From the NCBI RefSeq assembly GCF_017377875.1, contig NZ_CP070975.1, positions 3,472,001-3,536,000 of the forward strand: a DNA stretch of 64,000 bases. Direction: 5' to 3'. The position numbers and the translations under genes were made by a program. This document shows positions 53,625-61,340 of this stretch, piece by piece. Positions within the stretch are counted from its first letter, which is position 1; each line of letters opens with the position of its first letter. The notes under the pieces are model-generated. The model saw nothing but the letters and a program-made list of their open reading frames with translations, had not been told where the DNA came from and ran no database searches. The DNA is from Alcaligenes sp. SORT26 (GTDB taxonomy: Bacteria > Pseudomonadota > Gammaproteobacteria > Burkholderiales > Burkholderiaceae_B).

Positions 53625-55364
53625 ATGTCGTTCAAAAGCATACTGAAAGTGTGTGTGTTGGCGAGCAGTATGGTGATGGCTGGCTCTGCCTGGACGGCGG
53701 AAATAGCCGATCAGATCTGGATGGGAGGTCCCGTGCTGACGATGAGTGACAGCCAGCCTGCTGCCCAAGCGGTCGCGGTCAAGGATGGTCTGATTCTGGA
53801 CATGGGCACCTTGCAGGCGATGCAAGCCTATAAAGGTCAGGACACCACCGTGATCGACCTGCAGGGCAAGGCTTTGCTGCCGGGTTTTGTGGACGCACAC
53901 AGCCACGCCTTCATGATCGGTTTGCAGGCCATGTCTGCCAATCTGCTATCGCCCCCGGATGGCGCGGTGAAAGATATCCAGAGTTTGCAGGCGACCCTCA
54001 AGCAATGGCTGGGTGAGCAAAGTAAAACCAGGGAGGTGGATCTGATCCTGGGCTTTGGTTATGACGATGCCCAGTTGGCAGAACAGCGACATCCCAATCG
54101 ACATGAATTGGATGCGGTGTCCGAGTCAGTGCCAATTATCATCATTCATCAGTCTAGCCACATTGGAGTGCTCAACAGCAAGGCCTTGGAGATGGCGGGC
54201 ATTTCCGCCCAGACCCCGGATCCTGCAGGTGGTGTCATTCGGCGCGAAGAGGGCGGGACTCAACCTGATGGGGTGCTGGAGGAGATGGCCTTTTTCTCAA
54301 GCATGACCAGCCAGATGGGCAAACTTACACCCGAACAGGTTCAGTCTCTGTTTGTTGCCGGGACCGATCTGCTTAAGCGCTATGGCTACACGACCGGGCA
54401 GGAGGGGCGGGCGACATCCGATACGGTGCCTTTAATGCAGGCAGCCGCGACGGCGGGCAAGATTGATATTGATGTCGCCGTCTACATTGATGTGCTGCAG
54501 GACCGGGACTATATCGCGCGTCATGTATCGCGTCAGTACACCGACGGTTTCCGGGTGGCTGGTGCCAAGCTCACGATTGACGGCTCTCCTCAGGGGTTTA
54601 CGGCTTATCGCGACCGCCCCTATTACAAACCGCCAGCAGGTTACCGGGCTGATTACCGTGGTTATGCAGCGGTCACGCCAGATCAGGTGTTTGAGTCGGT
54701 GGACTGGGCCTTCAAGAACGATATACAGCTTCTGACTCACGCTAATGGTGAGGCAGCCTCGGATCTTTTGTTGGCTGCGATTAAAACAGCCCGTGACAAG
54801 TATGGCCCCCGGGATCGGCGAGCCGTATTGATTCATGGGCAGTTTTTGCGCCGGGACCAGGTGGCGGCCATAGCGGCCTTGGATGTCTTTCCTTCTTTGT
54901 TCCCCATGCACACCTTTTATTGGGGGGACTGGCACCGTGACCGCACGGTGGGGCCGGTCAATGCCGACAATATCTCTCCTACTGGCTGGGTGCGCGAGCA
55001 TGGCTTGATGTTTTCCACCCACCACGATGCGCCAGTTGCCTTTCCTGATTCCATGCGGGTGCTGTCGGCGACCGTGACTCGTCGCACTCGATCGGGCGAT
55101 ATTCTGGGGCCGGACCAGAGGGTGGATGTCATGACGGCCCTTAAGGCGATGACCATCTGGCCGGCTTTCCAGCATTTTGAGGAGAAGGAGAAAGGGTCGA
55201 TTGAGCCGGGCAAGCTGGCGGACTTTGTCGTTTTGTCGCAAGACCCGACATCGGTCGACCCTGAACAATTGGCCAGCTTGCAAGTGGTTCAGACCATCAA
55301 GCGGGGCAAGCTCATTTATGACCAGGATGGGGCATTGGAGACAAAGCGGCTTGTCCGTCACTAA
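53625..55364 (+). CDS. exported amidohydrolase, YtcJ/Amidohydrolase_3 type
   Basis: A 579-residue metal-dependent hydrolase. The signal peptide ends near SAWTAE. The metal site begins with H92-x-H94 in GFVDAHSHAFMIG; further histidines lie in LLTHANGEAASD, VLIHGQF and FSTHHDAPVAFP. SIEPGKLADFVVLSQDP is the usual C-terminal composite-domain signature. The substrate is unknown. The signal peptide is unusual for a YtcJ-type enzyme and suggests periplasmic work alongside the peroxiredoxin. Confidence 0.87.
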   Translation: MSFKSILKVCVLASSMVMAGSAWTAEIADQIWMGGPVLTMSDSQPAAQAVAVKDGLILDMGTLQAMQAYKGQDTTVIDLQGKALLPGFVDAHSHAFMIGLQAMSANLLSPPDGAVKDIQSLQATLKQWLGEQSKTREVDLILGFGYDDAQLAEQRHPNRHELDAVSESVPIIIIHQSSHIGVLNSKALEMAGISAQTPDPAGGVIRREEGGTQPDGVLEEMAFFSSMTSQMGKLTPEQVQSLFVAGTDLLKRYGYTTGQEGRATSDTVPLMQAAATAGKIDIDVAVYIDVLQDRDYIARHVSRQYTDGFRVAGAKLTIDGSPQGFTAYRDRPYYKPPAGYRADYRGYAAVTPDQVFESVDWAFKNDIQLLTHANGEAASDLLLAAIKTARDKYGPRDRRAVLIHGQFLRRDQVAAIAALDVFPSLFPMHTFYWGDWHRDRTVGPVNADNISPTGWVREHGLMFSTHHDAPVAFPDSMRVLSATVTRRTRSGDILGPDQRVDVMTALKAMTIWPAFQHFEEKEKGSIEPGKLADFVVLSQDPTSVDPEQLASLQVVQTIKRGKLIYDQDGALETKRLVRH

Positions 55365-55400
55365 GATCAGACAGACCGTGCGAATGCTGTCTGAATTGAG

Positions 55401-55430
55401 CGCCAGCATGTTCATATGAACATGCTGGCG
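55401..55430. promoter_or_regulatory. perfect 30-bp palindrome, probable GlpR-type operator
   Basis: CGCCAGCATGTTCAT is followed directly by its exact complement ATGAACATGCTGGCG. The core TGTTC-ATAT-GAACA resembles the GlpR operator (ATGTTCG...CGAACAT). It lies ~90 bp before the DeoR/GlpR-like gene. It could also end the amidohydrolase transcript, though no T-run follows. Confidence 0.6.
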
Positions 55431-55517
55431 TCATAAAACTTTCATCTGAGCGTCACCGAGCCGTAACCTCGCGTTTCTACACTGCCGGGTATTCAAACGA
55501 AACCCATACGCCGTGTT

Positions 55518-56288
55518 ATGAACCTTTCCGTCAGGCAAAGCATTATTGTGGACTTGCTGGCCGCCCAAGGGGTCGTGTCAGTGGATGGCCTGGCCCTGCA
55601 TTTCGGGGTGACGCCGCAAACTATTCGGCGCGACCTGAACCACTTGTATGAGGCCGATCTGGTGCGCCGCCGCCATGGTGGTGCCGAGCTGAATGTGGTC
55701 GAGCGCAATATCCCGTTCCAGACGCGCCGCATTACCCATTTGCAAGCCAAGGCTCGCATCGGACGCGCCGTTGCCAAACTGATCCCTCCCGGTGCCAGCT
55801 TGTTGCTGGGCTTTGGGACGACTCCCGAACAAGTGGCGCTGGCCCTGGCCGATCATCGTGATCTGACCGTGGTCACCAATAACATCAGTGCGGCTCTGGC
55901 TCTGTCTCACAATATGAGCCACCGCGTGGTCTTGACTGGCGGCGAGCTGCGTCAACCCAACCCTGAAATTCTGGGCCCCGGTGCCGAGCGCCTGTTCAAC
56001 AGTTTCAAGGCCGACTTCGGTGTGTCCGGGGTAGGGGGCTTTGACTCAGACGGCGCTTTGCTGGACTTTGATATGGCCGAGTCCGATTGCCACAAAGCCC
56101 TGCGCGGCAATTGTCGTATCCGGATTCTGGTGCTGGACCATACCAAGTTTGGCCGCCGTGCCCCCGTGCGCAGCGGCTCTTTGGATGATGTGGATATTCT
56201 GGTTACCGACCAGCCTATTCCCGAGCCCTATCGCGAGCAAATCCCCGAGCGTATCCAGATCGTGATTGCAGGCGAGGTGCAGTCATGA
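55518..56288 (+). CDS. DeoR-family regulator, GlpR-like
   Basis: A 256-residue regulator. The helix-turn-helix VVSVDGLALHFGVTPQTIRRDLNHLYEADLVRRRHGGA and the sugar-phosphate domain (LLLGFGTTPEQVALAL, TGGELRQPNPEILGPGAE, FGVSGVGGFDSDGALLDFD, LDHTKFGRRAPV) match GlpR. It should repress at the palindrome until glycerol-3-phosphate binds. It overlaps the ugpC-like ATPase gene by 4 bp and heads the operon. Confidence 0.87.
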   Translation: MNLSVRQSIIVDLLAAQGVVSVDGLALHFGVTPQTIRRDLNHLYEADLVRRRHGGAELNVVERNIPFQTRRITHLQAKARIGRAVAKLIPPGASLLLGFGTTPEQVALALADHRDLTVVTNNISAALALSHNMSHRVVLTGGELRQPNPEILGPGAERLFNSFKADFGVSGVGGFDSDGALLDFDMAESDCHKALRGNCRIRILVLDHTKFGRRAPVRSGSLDDVDILVTDQPIPEPYREQIPERIQIVIAGEVQS

Positions 56289-57391
56289 GCCGCGCCGCGA
56301 TCGAGTTGCAAGGCATAGGCAAATCCTGGGGTGAGCAGGCCGTGCTCAAGCAAATGGATCTGTCCATTCAGGAAGGCAAGTTCACGGCCTTGCTGGGACC
56401 CTCGGGCTGCGGCAAATCCACCTTGCTGCGCATTATTGCCGGGCTGGAAACGCCTGATCAGGGCCGTTTGCTGATCAATGGGCAGGACGCCACGTTTATG
56501 GAACCCGCCAAGCGTGGCTTGAGCATGGTGTTCCAGTCCTATGCCTTGTTCCCTCATCTGAATGTGGCCGACAACATCCTGTTTGGCCTGCAAGTACGCC
56601 GTGCTAATCGCCAGCAGCAGAAAGAACGCCTGCGTGAAGCCTTGGCCCTGACCAATCTGGAAGGTCTGGAAGAGCGCAAACCCGGCCAGCTTTCGGGCGG
56701 GCAGCGCCAGCGTGTGGCCCTGGCGCGCAGCATTGTGTCGGGCCACCGTATCTGCTTGATGGACGAGCCGCTTTCCAATCTGGATGCCAAGCTGCGTCAC
56801 ACCGTGCGCCATGAGATCCGTGCCTTGCAACAGCGTCTGGGCTTGACGGTGGTTTATGTCACCCACGATCAGACCGAAGCGATGGGTATGGCCGACCACG
56901 TGGTGCTGCTCAATGCCGGAAATATCGAGCAGCAGGGCAGCGCCCAGGACTTGTACGGTCAACCCAATAGTGTCTTTACCGCCGGATTTATCGGCAGCCC
57001 ACCCATGATGATGATTCACAGCGATCACGTGCCTTTGGATCTGTGGCCCTCGCGCCGTCAGTACGACCAGCCGCATCGGGTGCTGGTGGGGGTGCGTCCG
57101 GAAAACCTGAGCCTGCACGAAGCAGGGGAGCAGCGTGTGCCCGCCACTGTGGTGCATCAGGAGTTTCAGGGGGCCGATGCCTATGTGTATGTGCAGCTCG
57201 ACGATGGTCATACCTTGATCGTGCGCGCGCCGCATAGCCGCAGCGTCGAGGCGGGCGCTCGCTGTGGTTTGAGCTGGGACCCCGTTCACGCTTTTTACTT
57301 TAACCAGGACAGCGGGGCTCGCCTGCCGACACCGTCGGCGGATGCTCTGACTGCTGCGCCTTTCGCCGTTCCTTCTTCTGTTCTTCCCTAA
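56285..57391 (+). CDS. ugpC: ABC transporter ATPase, UgpC-like
   Basis: A 368-residue CUT1 ATPase. GPSGCGKST, LSGGQRQRVALARSIV and ICLMDEPLSNLDAKLR are the ATPase motifs; the C-terminal MOP/OB regulatory domain (residues ~240-360) contains VRPENLSLHEAGEQRVPATVV. It energises glycerol-3-phosphate or glycerophosphodiester uptake. In this operon it comes first, before the binding protein, unlike E. coli ugpBAEC. Confidence 0.88.
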   Translation: MSRAAIELQGIGKSWGEQAVLKQMDLSIQEGKFTALLGPSGCGKSTLLRIIAGLETPDQGRLLINGQDATFMEPAKRGLSMVFQSYALFPHLNVADNILFGLQVRRANRQQQKERLREALALTNLEGLEERKPGQLSGGQRQRVALARSIVSGHRICLMDEPLSNLDAKLRHTVRHEIRALQQRLGLTVVYVTHDQTEAMGMADHVVLLNAGNIEQQGSAQDLYGQPNSVFTAGFIGSPPMMMIHSDHVPLDLWPSRRQYDQPHRVLVGVRPENLSLHEAGEQRVPATVVHQEFQGADAYVYVQLDDGHTLIVRAPHSRSVEAGARCGLSWDPVHAFYFNQDSGARLPTPSADALTAAPFAVPSSVLP

Positions 57392-57410
57392 ACGTACTGC
57401 GAGTCTACTC

Positions 57411-58673
57411 ATGTTGAAGAATTGTCTGCTTGCCACCTCCAGCGCTCTATTGATGGGCCTGGGTGCCAACGCGCATAGCGCGGTGGAATTGACCATGTAT
57501 TACCCCATTGCCGTGGGTGGCCCACTGACCGATGTGGTTGATGGAATGATCAAGGACTACCAGGCTCAAAACCCGGAAGTCAAAGTGAAAGCTGTGTACT
57601 CCGGCAACTACGATGAAACCCGTGTACGCGCCTTGTCGGCCTTGCGTGCAGGTGAGTCTGTTCAGTTGTCTGTACTGGGTGCCTTGGATACCCACGACCT
57701 GGTCGAGCAAGGCCTGGTTGAAGCCTTTAGCGATGTGGCCCAGGATGCCCCCAGCCAGGATTGGCTGAAAAGCTTTTACCCCGCCTTGATGGCCAATGGC
57801 ACCTTGGAAGGCAAGGTCTGGGGCATTCCGTTCCAGCGTTCCACCATCGTCATGTTCTACAACAAGGACATGTTCCGCGAAGCGGGTCTGAATCCAGATC
57901 AAGCGCCCAAAACCTGGGACGAACTGGTGCAAACCGCCCAGAAGCTGACGACGGACAAGCATCACGGTCTGATGATCCCATCGACGGGCTACCCCTACTG
58001 GATGTTCCAGGCCCTGGCTTTGCAAAATGGCCGTCAGTTGATGAACGAGGAAGGCACGCAGGTCTACTTCAACGACCCCAAGTCGGTAGAGGCTTTGCAG
58101 TTCTTCCATGACCTGGCCTACAAGCACAAAGTCAGCCCTACCGGCACCATCGAATGGGGCACCTTGCGTCAGTCTTTTGTGCAAGGCAAGACCGCCATGA
58201 TGTGGCATACCACGGGCAATCTGACGGCGGTGAAGAACGAAGCCAAGTTCGATTTTGGTGTGGCCATGTTGCCCGCCAAGGAAAAAGCAGCTTCGCCGAC
58301 GGGCGGTGGCAACTTCTACCTGTTCAAGGGCGCTAACGACGAGCAGAAAAAAGCAGCACTTGATTTCGTACGCTGGATGACGGCGCCTGAACGTGCTGCC
58401 AACTGGTCCATGGCAACGGGTTATGTCGGTGTCAGCCCAGCCGCCTATGAAACGCCTGCTTTGACCGAATACGCCAAGACCTTCCCGCAGGCACTGGTGG
58501 CCCGCGATCAGTTGGCCGTGGCCTCGCCCGAGTTTGCGACCTACGAAACGGCCCGTGTGCGTGAACTGTTGTCCAACGCCGTGCAAGCGGTGCTGACCAA
58601 TGCCAAGACGCCCAAGGCCGCTTTGGATGAAGCCCAGGCTGCCGCAGACCGTCTGCTGCGTCCTTTCAACTAA
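57411..58673 (+). CDS. ugpB: glycerol-3-phosphate ABC binding protein, UgpB-like
   Basis: A 420-residue binding protein. The signal peptide ends GANAHSA. ELTMYYPIAVGGPLTDVVDGMIKDYQAQNPEVKVKAVYSGNYDET follows the UgpB N-terminal pattern, including the ligand-contact region; WGIPFQRSTIVMFYNKDMFREAGLNPDQAPKTWDEL is a further family block. The ligand is sn-glycerol-3-phosphate or a glycerophosphodiester. Confidence 0.9.
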   Translation: MLKNCLLATSSALLMGLGANAHSAVELTMYYPIAVGGPLTDVVDGMIKDYQAQNPEVKVKAVYSGNYDETRVRALSALRAGESVQLSVLGALDTHDLVEQGLVEAFSDVAQDAPSQDWLKSFYPALMANGTLEGKVWGIPFQRSTIVMFYNKDMFREAGLNPDQAPKTWDELVQTAQKLTTDKHHGLMIPSTGYPYWMFQALALQNGRQLMNEEGTQVYFNDPKSVEALQFFHDLAYKHKVSPTGTIEWGTLRQSFVQGKTAMMWHTTGNLTAVKNEAKFDFGVAMLPAKEKAASPTGGGNFYLFKGANDEQKKAALDFVRWMTAPERAANWSMATGYVGVSPAAYETPALTEYAKTFPQALVARDQLAVASPEFATYETARVRELLSNAVQAVLTNAKTPKAALDEAQAAADRLLRPFN

Positions 58674-58685
58674 GCAGGTGCAGGA

Positions 58686-59576
58686 ATGGCTGAACCATTG
58701 CGTGTGCTGCGTAAAGAGTGGGTATTTGCTTACCTCTTGTTGACGCCGCTGTTTGTGCTGCTAAGCGTGTTTGCCTTTATCCCGGCGCTGCACACGTTCT
58801 GGTCCAGCCTGTTGAGCAAAGGCACGGCTCGTCGTCCAGCCCAGTTTGTGGGCATGGACAATTACGATGCCATGCTGGCTGACCCGACCTTCTGGCTGGT
58901 TCTGAAGAACAATCTTTGGTACGCCGCCATTGTGATTCCGGTGTCCATGGCGCTGGCCTTGCTGATGGCCTTGTGGGCCAATCGGGCCATGAGCATGCGG
59001 GCCTGGGTGCGTTGTGCTTACTTCACGCCCACCATGCTGCCCATGATTGCGGCTGCAAATTTATGGCTGTTTTTCTATACGCCGGATCTGGGCTTGCTGG
59101 ACCAGATCGCCAAGCTGTTTGGCGCAGGAGCCACCAACTGGTTGGGCCAGCCTCAAACGGCCCTGGGTGCCGTCATGGTGGTGACGATCTGGAAGGAAGC
59201 AGGCTTTTTCATGATCTTTTATCTGGCGGCCTTGCAAACCATCCCGCCGGAGCTGCGCGATGCCGCCCGCCTGGAAGGGGCGACACGTTGGCAGTATGGC
59301 CGTCGTGTGCTCTTGCCCTTGTTGGCGCCCACGACCTTGTTCATTTTGATCAATGCGCTGATCAACTCGGTCAAGCTGGTCGACCATCTGTTTATCCTGA
59401 CCAAAGGCGGCCCCAATAATGCGTCCAAGCTGATGCTGTACTGGATCTGGGAAACGGCCTTTGCCTATATGGATACACCGAGTGCAGCCGTGCTGACAGT
59501 GGTGCTTTTATTGGGCCTGGGCGCCGTGGCTATTTTTCAATTCCGCTACGCTGAACGACGCGTGCACTACCAGTGA
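58686..59576 (+). CDS. ugpA: glycerol-3-phosphate ABC permease, UgpA-like
   Basis: A 296-residue CUT1 permease with six helices. The EAA loop is LQTIPPELRDAARLEGATRWQYGRRVLLPLLAPTTLF. VFAFIPALHTFWSSL and TKGGPNNASKLMLYWIWETAF are family blocks. It overlaps the partner permease by 4 bp. Confidence 0.9.
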   Translation: MAEPLRVLRKEWVFAYLLLTPLFVLLSVFAFIPALHTFWSSLLSKGTARRPAQFVGMDNYDAMLADPTFWLVLKNNLWYAAIVIPVSMALALLMALWANRAMSMRAWVRCAYFTPTMLPMIAAANLWLFFYTPDLGLLDQIAKLFGAGATNWLGQPQTALGAVMVVTIWKEAGFFMIFYLAALQTIPPELRDAARLEGATRWQYGRRVLLPLLAPTTLFILINALINSVKLVDHLFILTKGGPNNASKLMLYWIWETAFAYMDTPSAAVLTVVLLLGLGAVAIFQFRYAERRVHYQ

Positions 59577-60418
59577 TGAACATGGACACCGTTTTGACTG
59601 CACCCGGCCGCACTTTGCGTTTGCCGTCCCTGGACACGGTAGGGGCACATGCTTTGGCCCTGCTGTGGATTGCCCCTTTGCTCTATGCCTGCTGGGCCGC
59701 GTTTCGTGACCCGTCCGCCGCCTTGAGCTTTGATTGGAGCGCAGGCTGGACTCTGGATAACTTTGCCGCTGCCTGGGACCGTGCGCCCTGGTTGCGCTAT
59801 ATCTTCAATACTACGGTGCTGGTGCTGACCATTCTGGTCGGACAGTTTGTGCTGTGTACCCTGGCCGCTTACGCTTTTGCCCGTTTTCAGTTTTTTGGTA
59901 GCCAGTTTCTGTTCATGCTGCTGCTCTTGCAGTTGTTCATCCTGCCCGAAGTGCTGATCGTGGAGAACTACCGCATGGTGGCTTTGCTGGGCTGGACGGA
60001 CACGGTCTGGGGCATGGGTGTGCCTTATATGGCCAGCGCTTTTGGCGTGTTCTTGTTGCGTCAGGCTTTCAAGCAAGTGCCGCGTGAACTGGAGGATGCT
60101 GCCCGTCTGGAAGGGTGCAGCCGCCTGGGCGTCTTGTGGCGCGTGTATGTGCCGCTGGTCAAGCCCGTGTATCTGGCTTATGCCCTGGTGTCGGTCTCCA
60201 CGCACTGGAACAATTTCTTGTGGCCTTTGGTGATCAGCAGCTCTGACCACACCCGGCCTTTGACTGTGGGTTTATCCCTGTTTGGCGCACCGGAAAGTGG
60301 TGTCAGCATCTCACTGATCAGTGCCGCCACATTAATGACTATCTTGCCGCTTTTGCTGGGCTTTTTGCTGTTTCAAAAGCAGTTCATGCAGGCCTTTTTA
60401 CGCGCCGGCATTCGTTAA
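59573..60418 (+). CDS. ugpE: glycerol-3-phosphate ABC permease, UgpE-like
   Basis: A 281-residue CUT1 permease. The EAA loop is FKQVPRELEDAARLEGCSRLGVLWRVYVPLVKPVY; THWNNFLWPLVISSSDHTRPLTVGLSLF is typical of UgpE/MalG-type permeases. A second possible start is the MDTV Met two codons later (MN-MDTV). It pairs with UgpA. Confidence 0.9.
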   Translation: MMNMDTVLTAPGRTLRLPSLDTVGAHALALLWIAPLLYACWAAFRDPSAALSFDWSAGWTLDNFAAAWDRAPWLRYIFNTTVLVLTILVGQFVLCTLAAYAFARFQFFGSQFLFMLLLLQLFILPEVLIVENYRMVALLGWTDTVWGMGVPYMASAFGVFLLRQAFKQVPRELEDAARLEGCSRLGVLWRVYVPLVKPVYLAYALVSVSTHWNNFLWPLVISSSDHTRPLTVGLSLFGAPESGVSISLISAATLMTILPLLLGFLLFQKQFMQAFLRAGIR

Positions 60419-60427
60419 GGAATTCTG

Positions 60428-61237
60428 ATGAAGATCATCCAGTTTTCGGATCTGCACATTACCCCGCCCGATGGCCTGTTGTTTGGCTCGGACCCTCTGG
60501 ATCGCTTGCGTAGCTGTGTGCAGCACGTCAACCGCCACCACGCCGATGCGGATTTGTGCGTGCTGACGGGGGACTTGACCCACGCCGGTCATCCACGTGC
60601 TTACGAGCGCTTGTGCGAAGGTTTGCAGGATTTGATTCCGCCTGTGCGTCTGATGATGGGTAACCACGATAGTCGCAGCGCTTTTCAGAGCGTGTTTCCA
60701 CAAGCCAAGACCGATTTGCCCGGCTTTGTGCAGCACGCCGAAACCATGGGTGACTGGCGTCTGATTTATCTGGATACCTTGGAGGACGGCTACACCAACG
60801 GCTATTTGTGTACGCGGCGTCTGGCGTGGTTGCAGCAGGAGCTGGCGGCGCATAGCGGGCCGGTGATGCTGTTTTCCCACCATCCTTTACCTGCCTTGCA
60901 GTACCCGTCCATGGACTGGCTGCGTTTGAGCAATGCGCCGGATTTACTGCCTTTGCTGAAAGCGCACCCTGCATCCGTGCACTTGTTCTCCGGCCATGTG
61001 CACCGCTGTGCCAGTGGTGTGTGGAACGGTCTGCATTTTGTGACGGTAAATGGCACCAACCATCAGCACGAGCTGGATCTGGAACGGGAGGGGGCGGCAA
61101 CCTCTACCTTTGAACCTGCCAGCTATGCCGTCATTCTGCCCAATGCTGATGGCCTGACCGTGCATTTCCAGCCCTTCGGTTACGAGGAGCTACGCTTTCC
61201 GTACACAGGCGATTTACGTGCCTTGAAGTGCATTTGA
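60428..61237 (+). CDS. metallophosphodiesterase, GpdQ/CpdA-like
   Basis: A 269-residue calcineurin-like enzyme with all dinuclear-metal motifs: D8-x-H10, GD at 48-49, GNHD at 78-81, SHHP and GHVH. The size and motif spacing fit glycerophosphodiester phosphodiesterase GpdQ and the related cAMP phosphodiesterases (CpdA, Rv0805). As the last gene of a ugp operon it most likely hydrolyses imported glycerophosphodiesters to glycerol-3-phosphate; cAMP is the alternative. Confidence 0.87.
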   Translation: MKIIQFSDLHITPPDGLLFGSDPLDRLRSCVQHVNRHHADADLCVLTGDLTHAGHPRAYERLCEGLQDLIPPVRLMMGNHDSRSAFQSVFPQAKTDLPGFVQHAETMGDWRLIYLDTLEDGYTNGYLCTRRLAWLQQELAAHSGPVMLFSHHPLPALQYPSMDWLRLSNAPDLLPLLKAHPASVHLFSGHVHRCASGVWNGLHFVTVNGTNHQHELDLEREGAATSTFEPASYAVILPNADGLTVHFQPFGYEELRFPYTGDLRALKCI

Positions 61238-61276
61238 TCTCCGCTGTGCACTAACAGCGCCGCCTTGTTGAACACG

Positions 61277-61320
61277 GCTCCCGATTCCTGGAGGCAATCC
61301 AGAGATCGGGAGCTGTTTTT
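61277..61320 (+). terminator. rho-independent terminator of the ugp operon
   Basis: GCTCCCGAT (61277-61285) pairs with ATCGGGAGC (61305-61313), with an inner CTGG/CCAG pairing, followed by TGTTTTT. It separates the operon from the convergent receptor gene. Confidence 0.85.
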
Positions 61321-61340
61321 ACTATCTGGCCCTGTGCTGC

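Noticed and set aside
56228-57496. 422-residue minus-strand ORF opposite ugpC
   Set aside because: Antisense of an ABC ATPase gene with full motifs on the plus strand.
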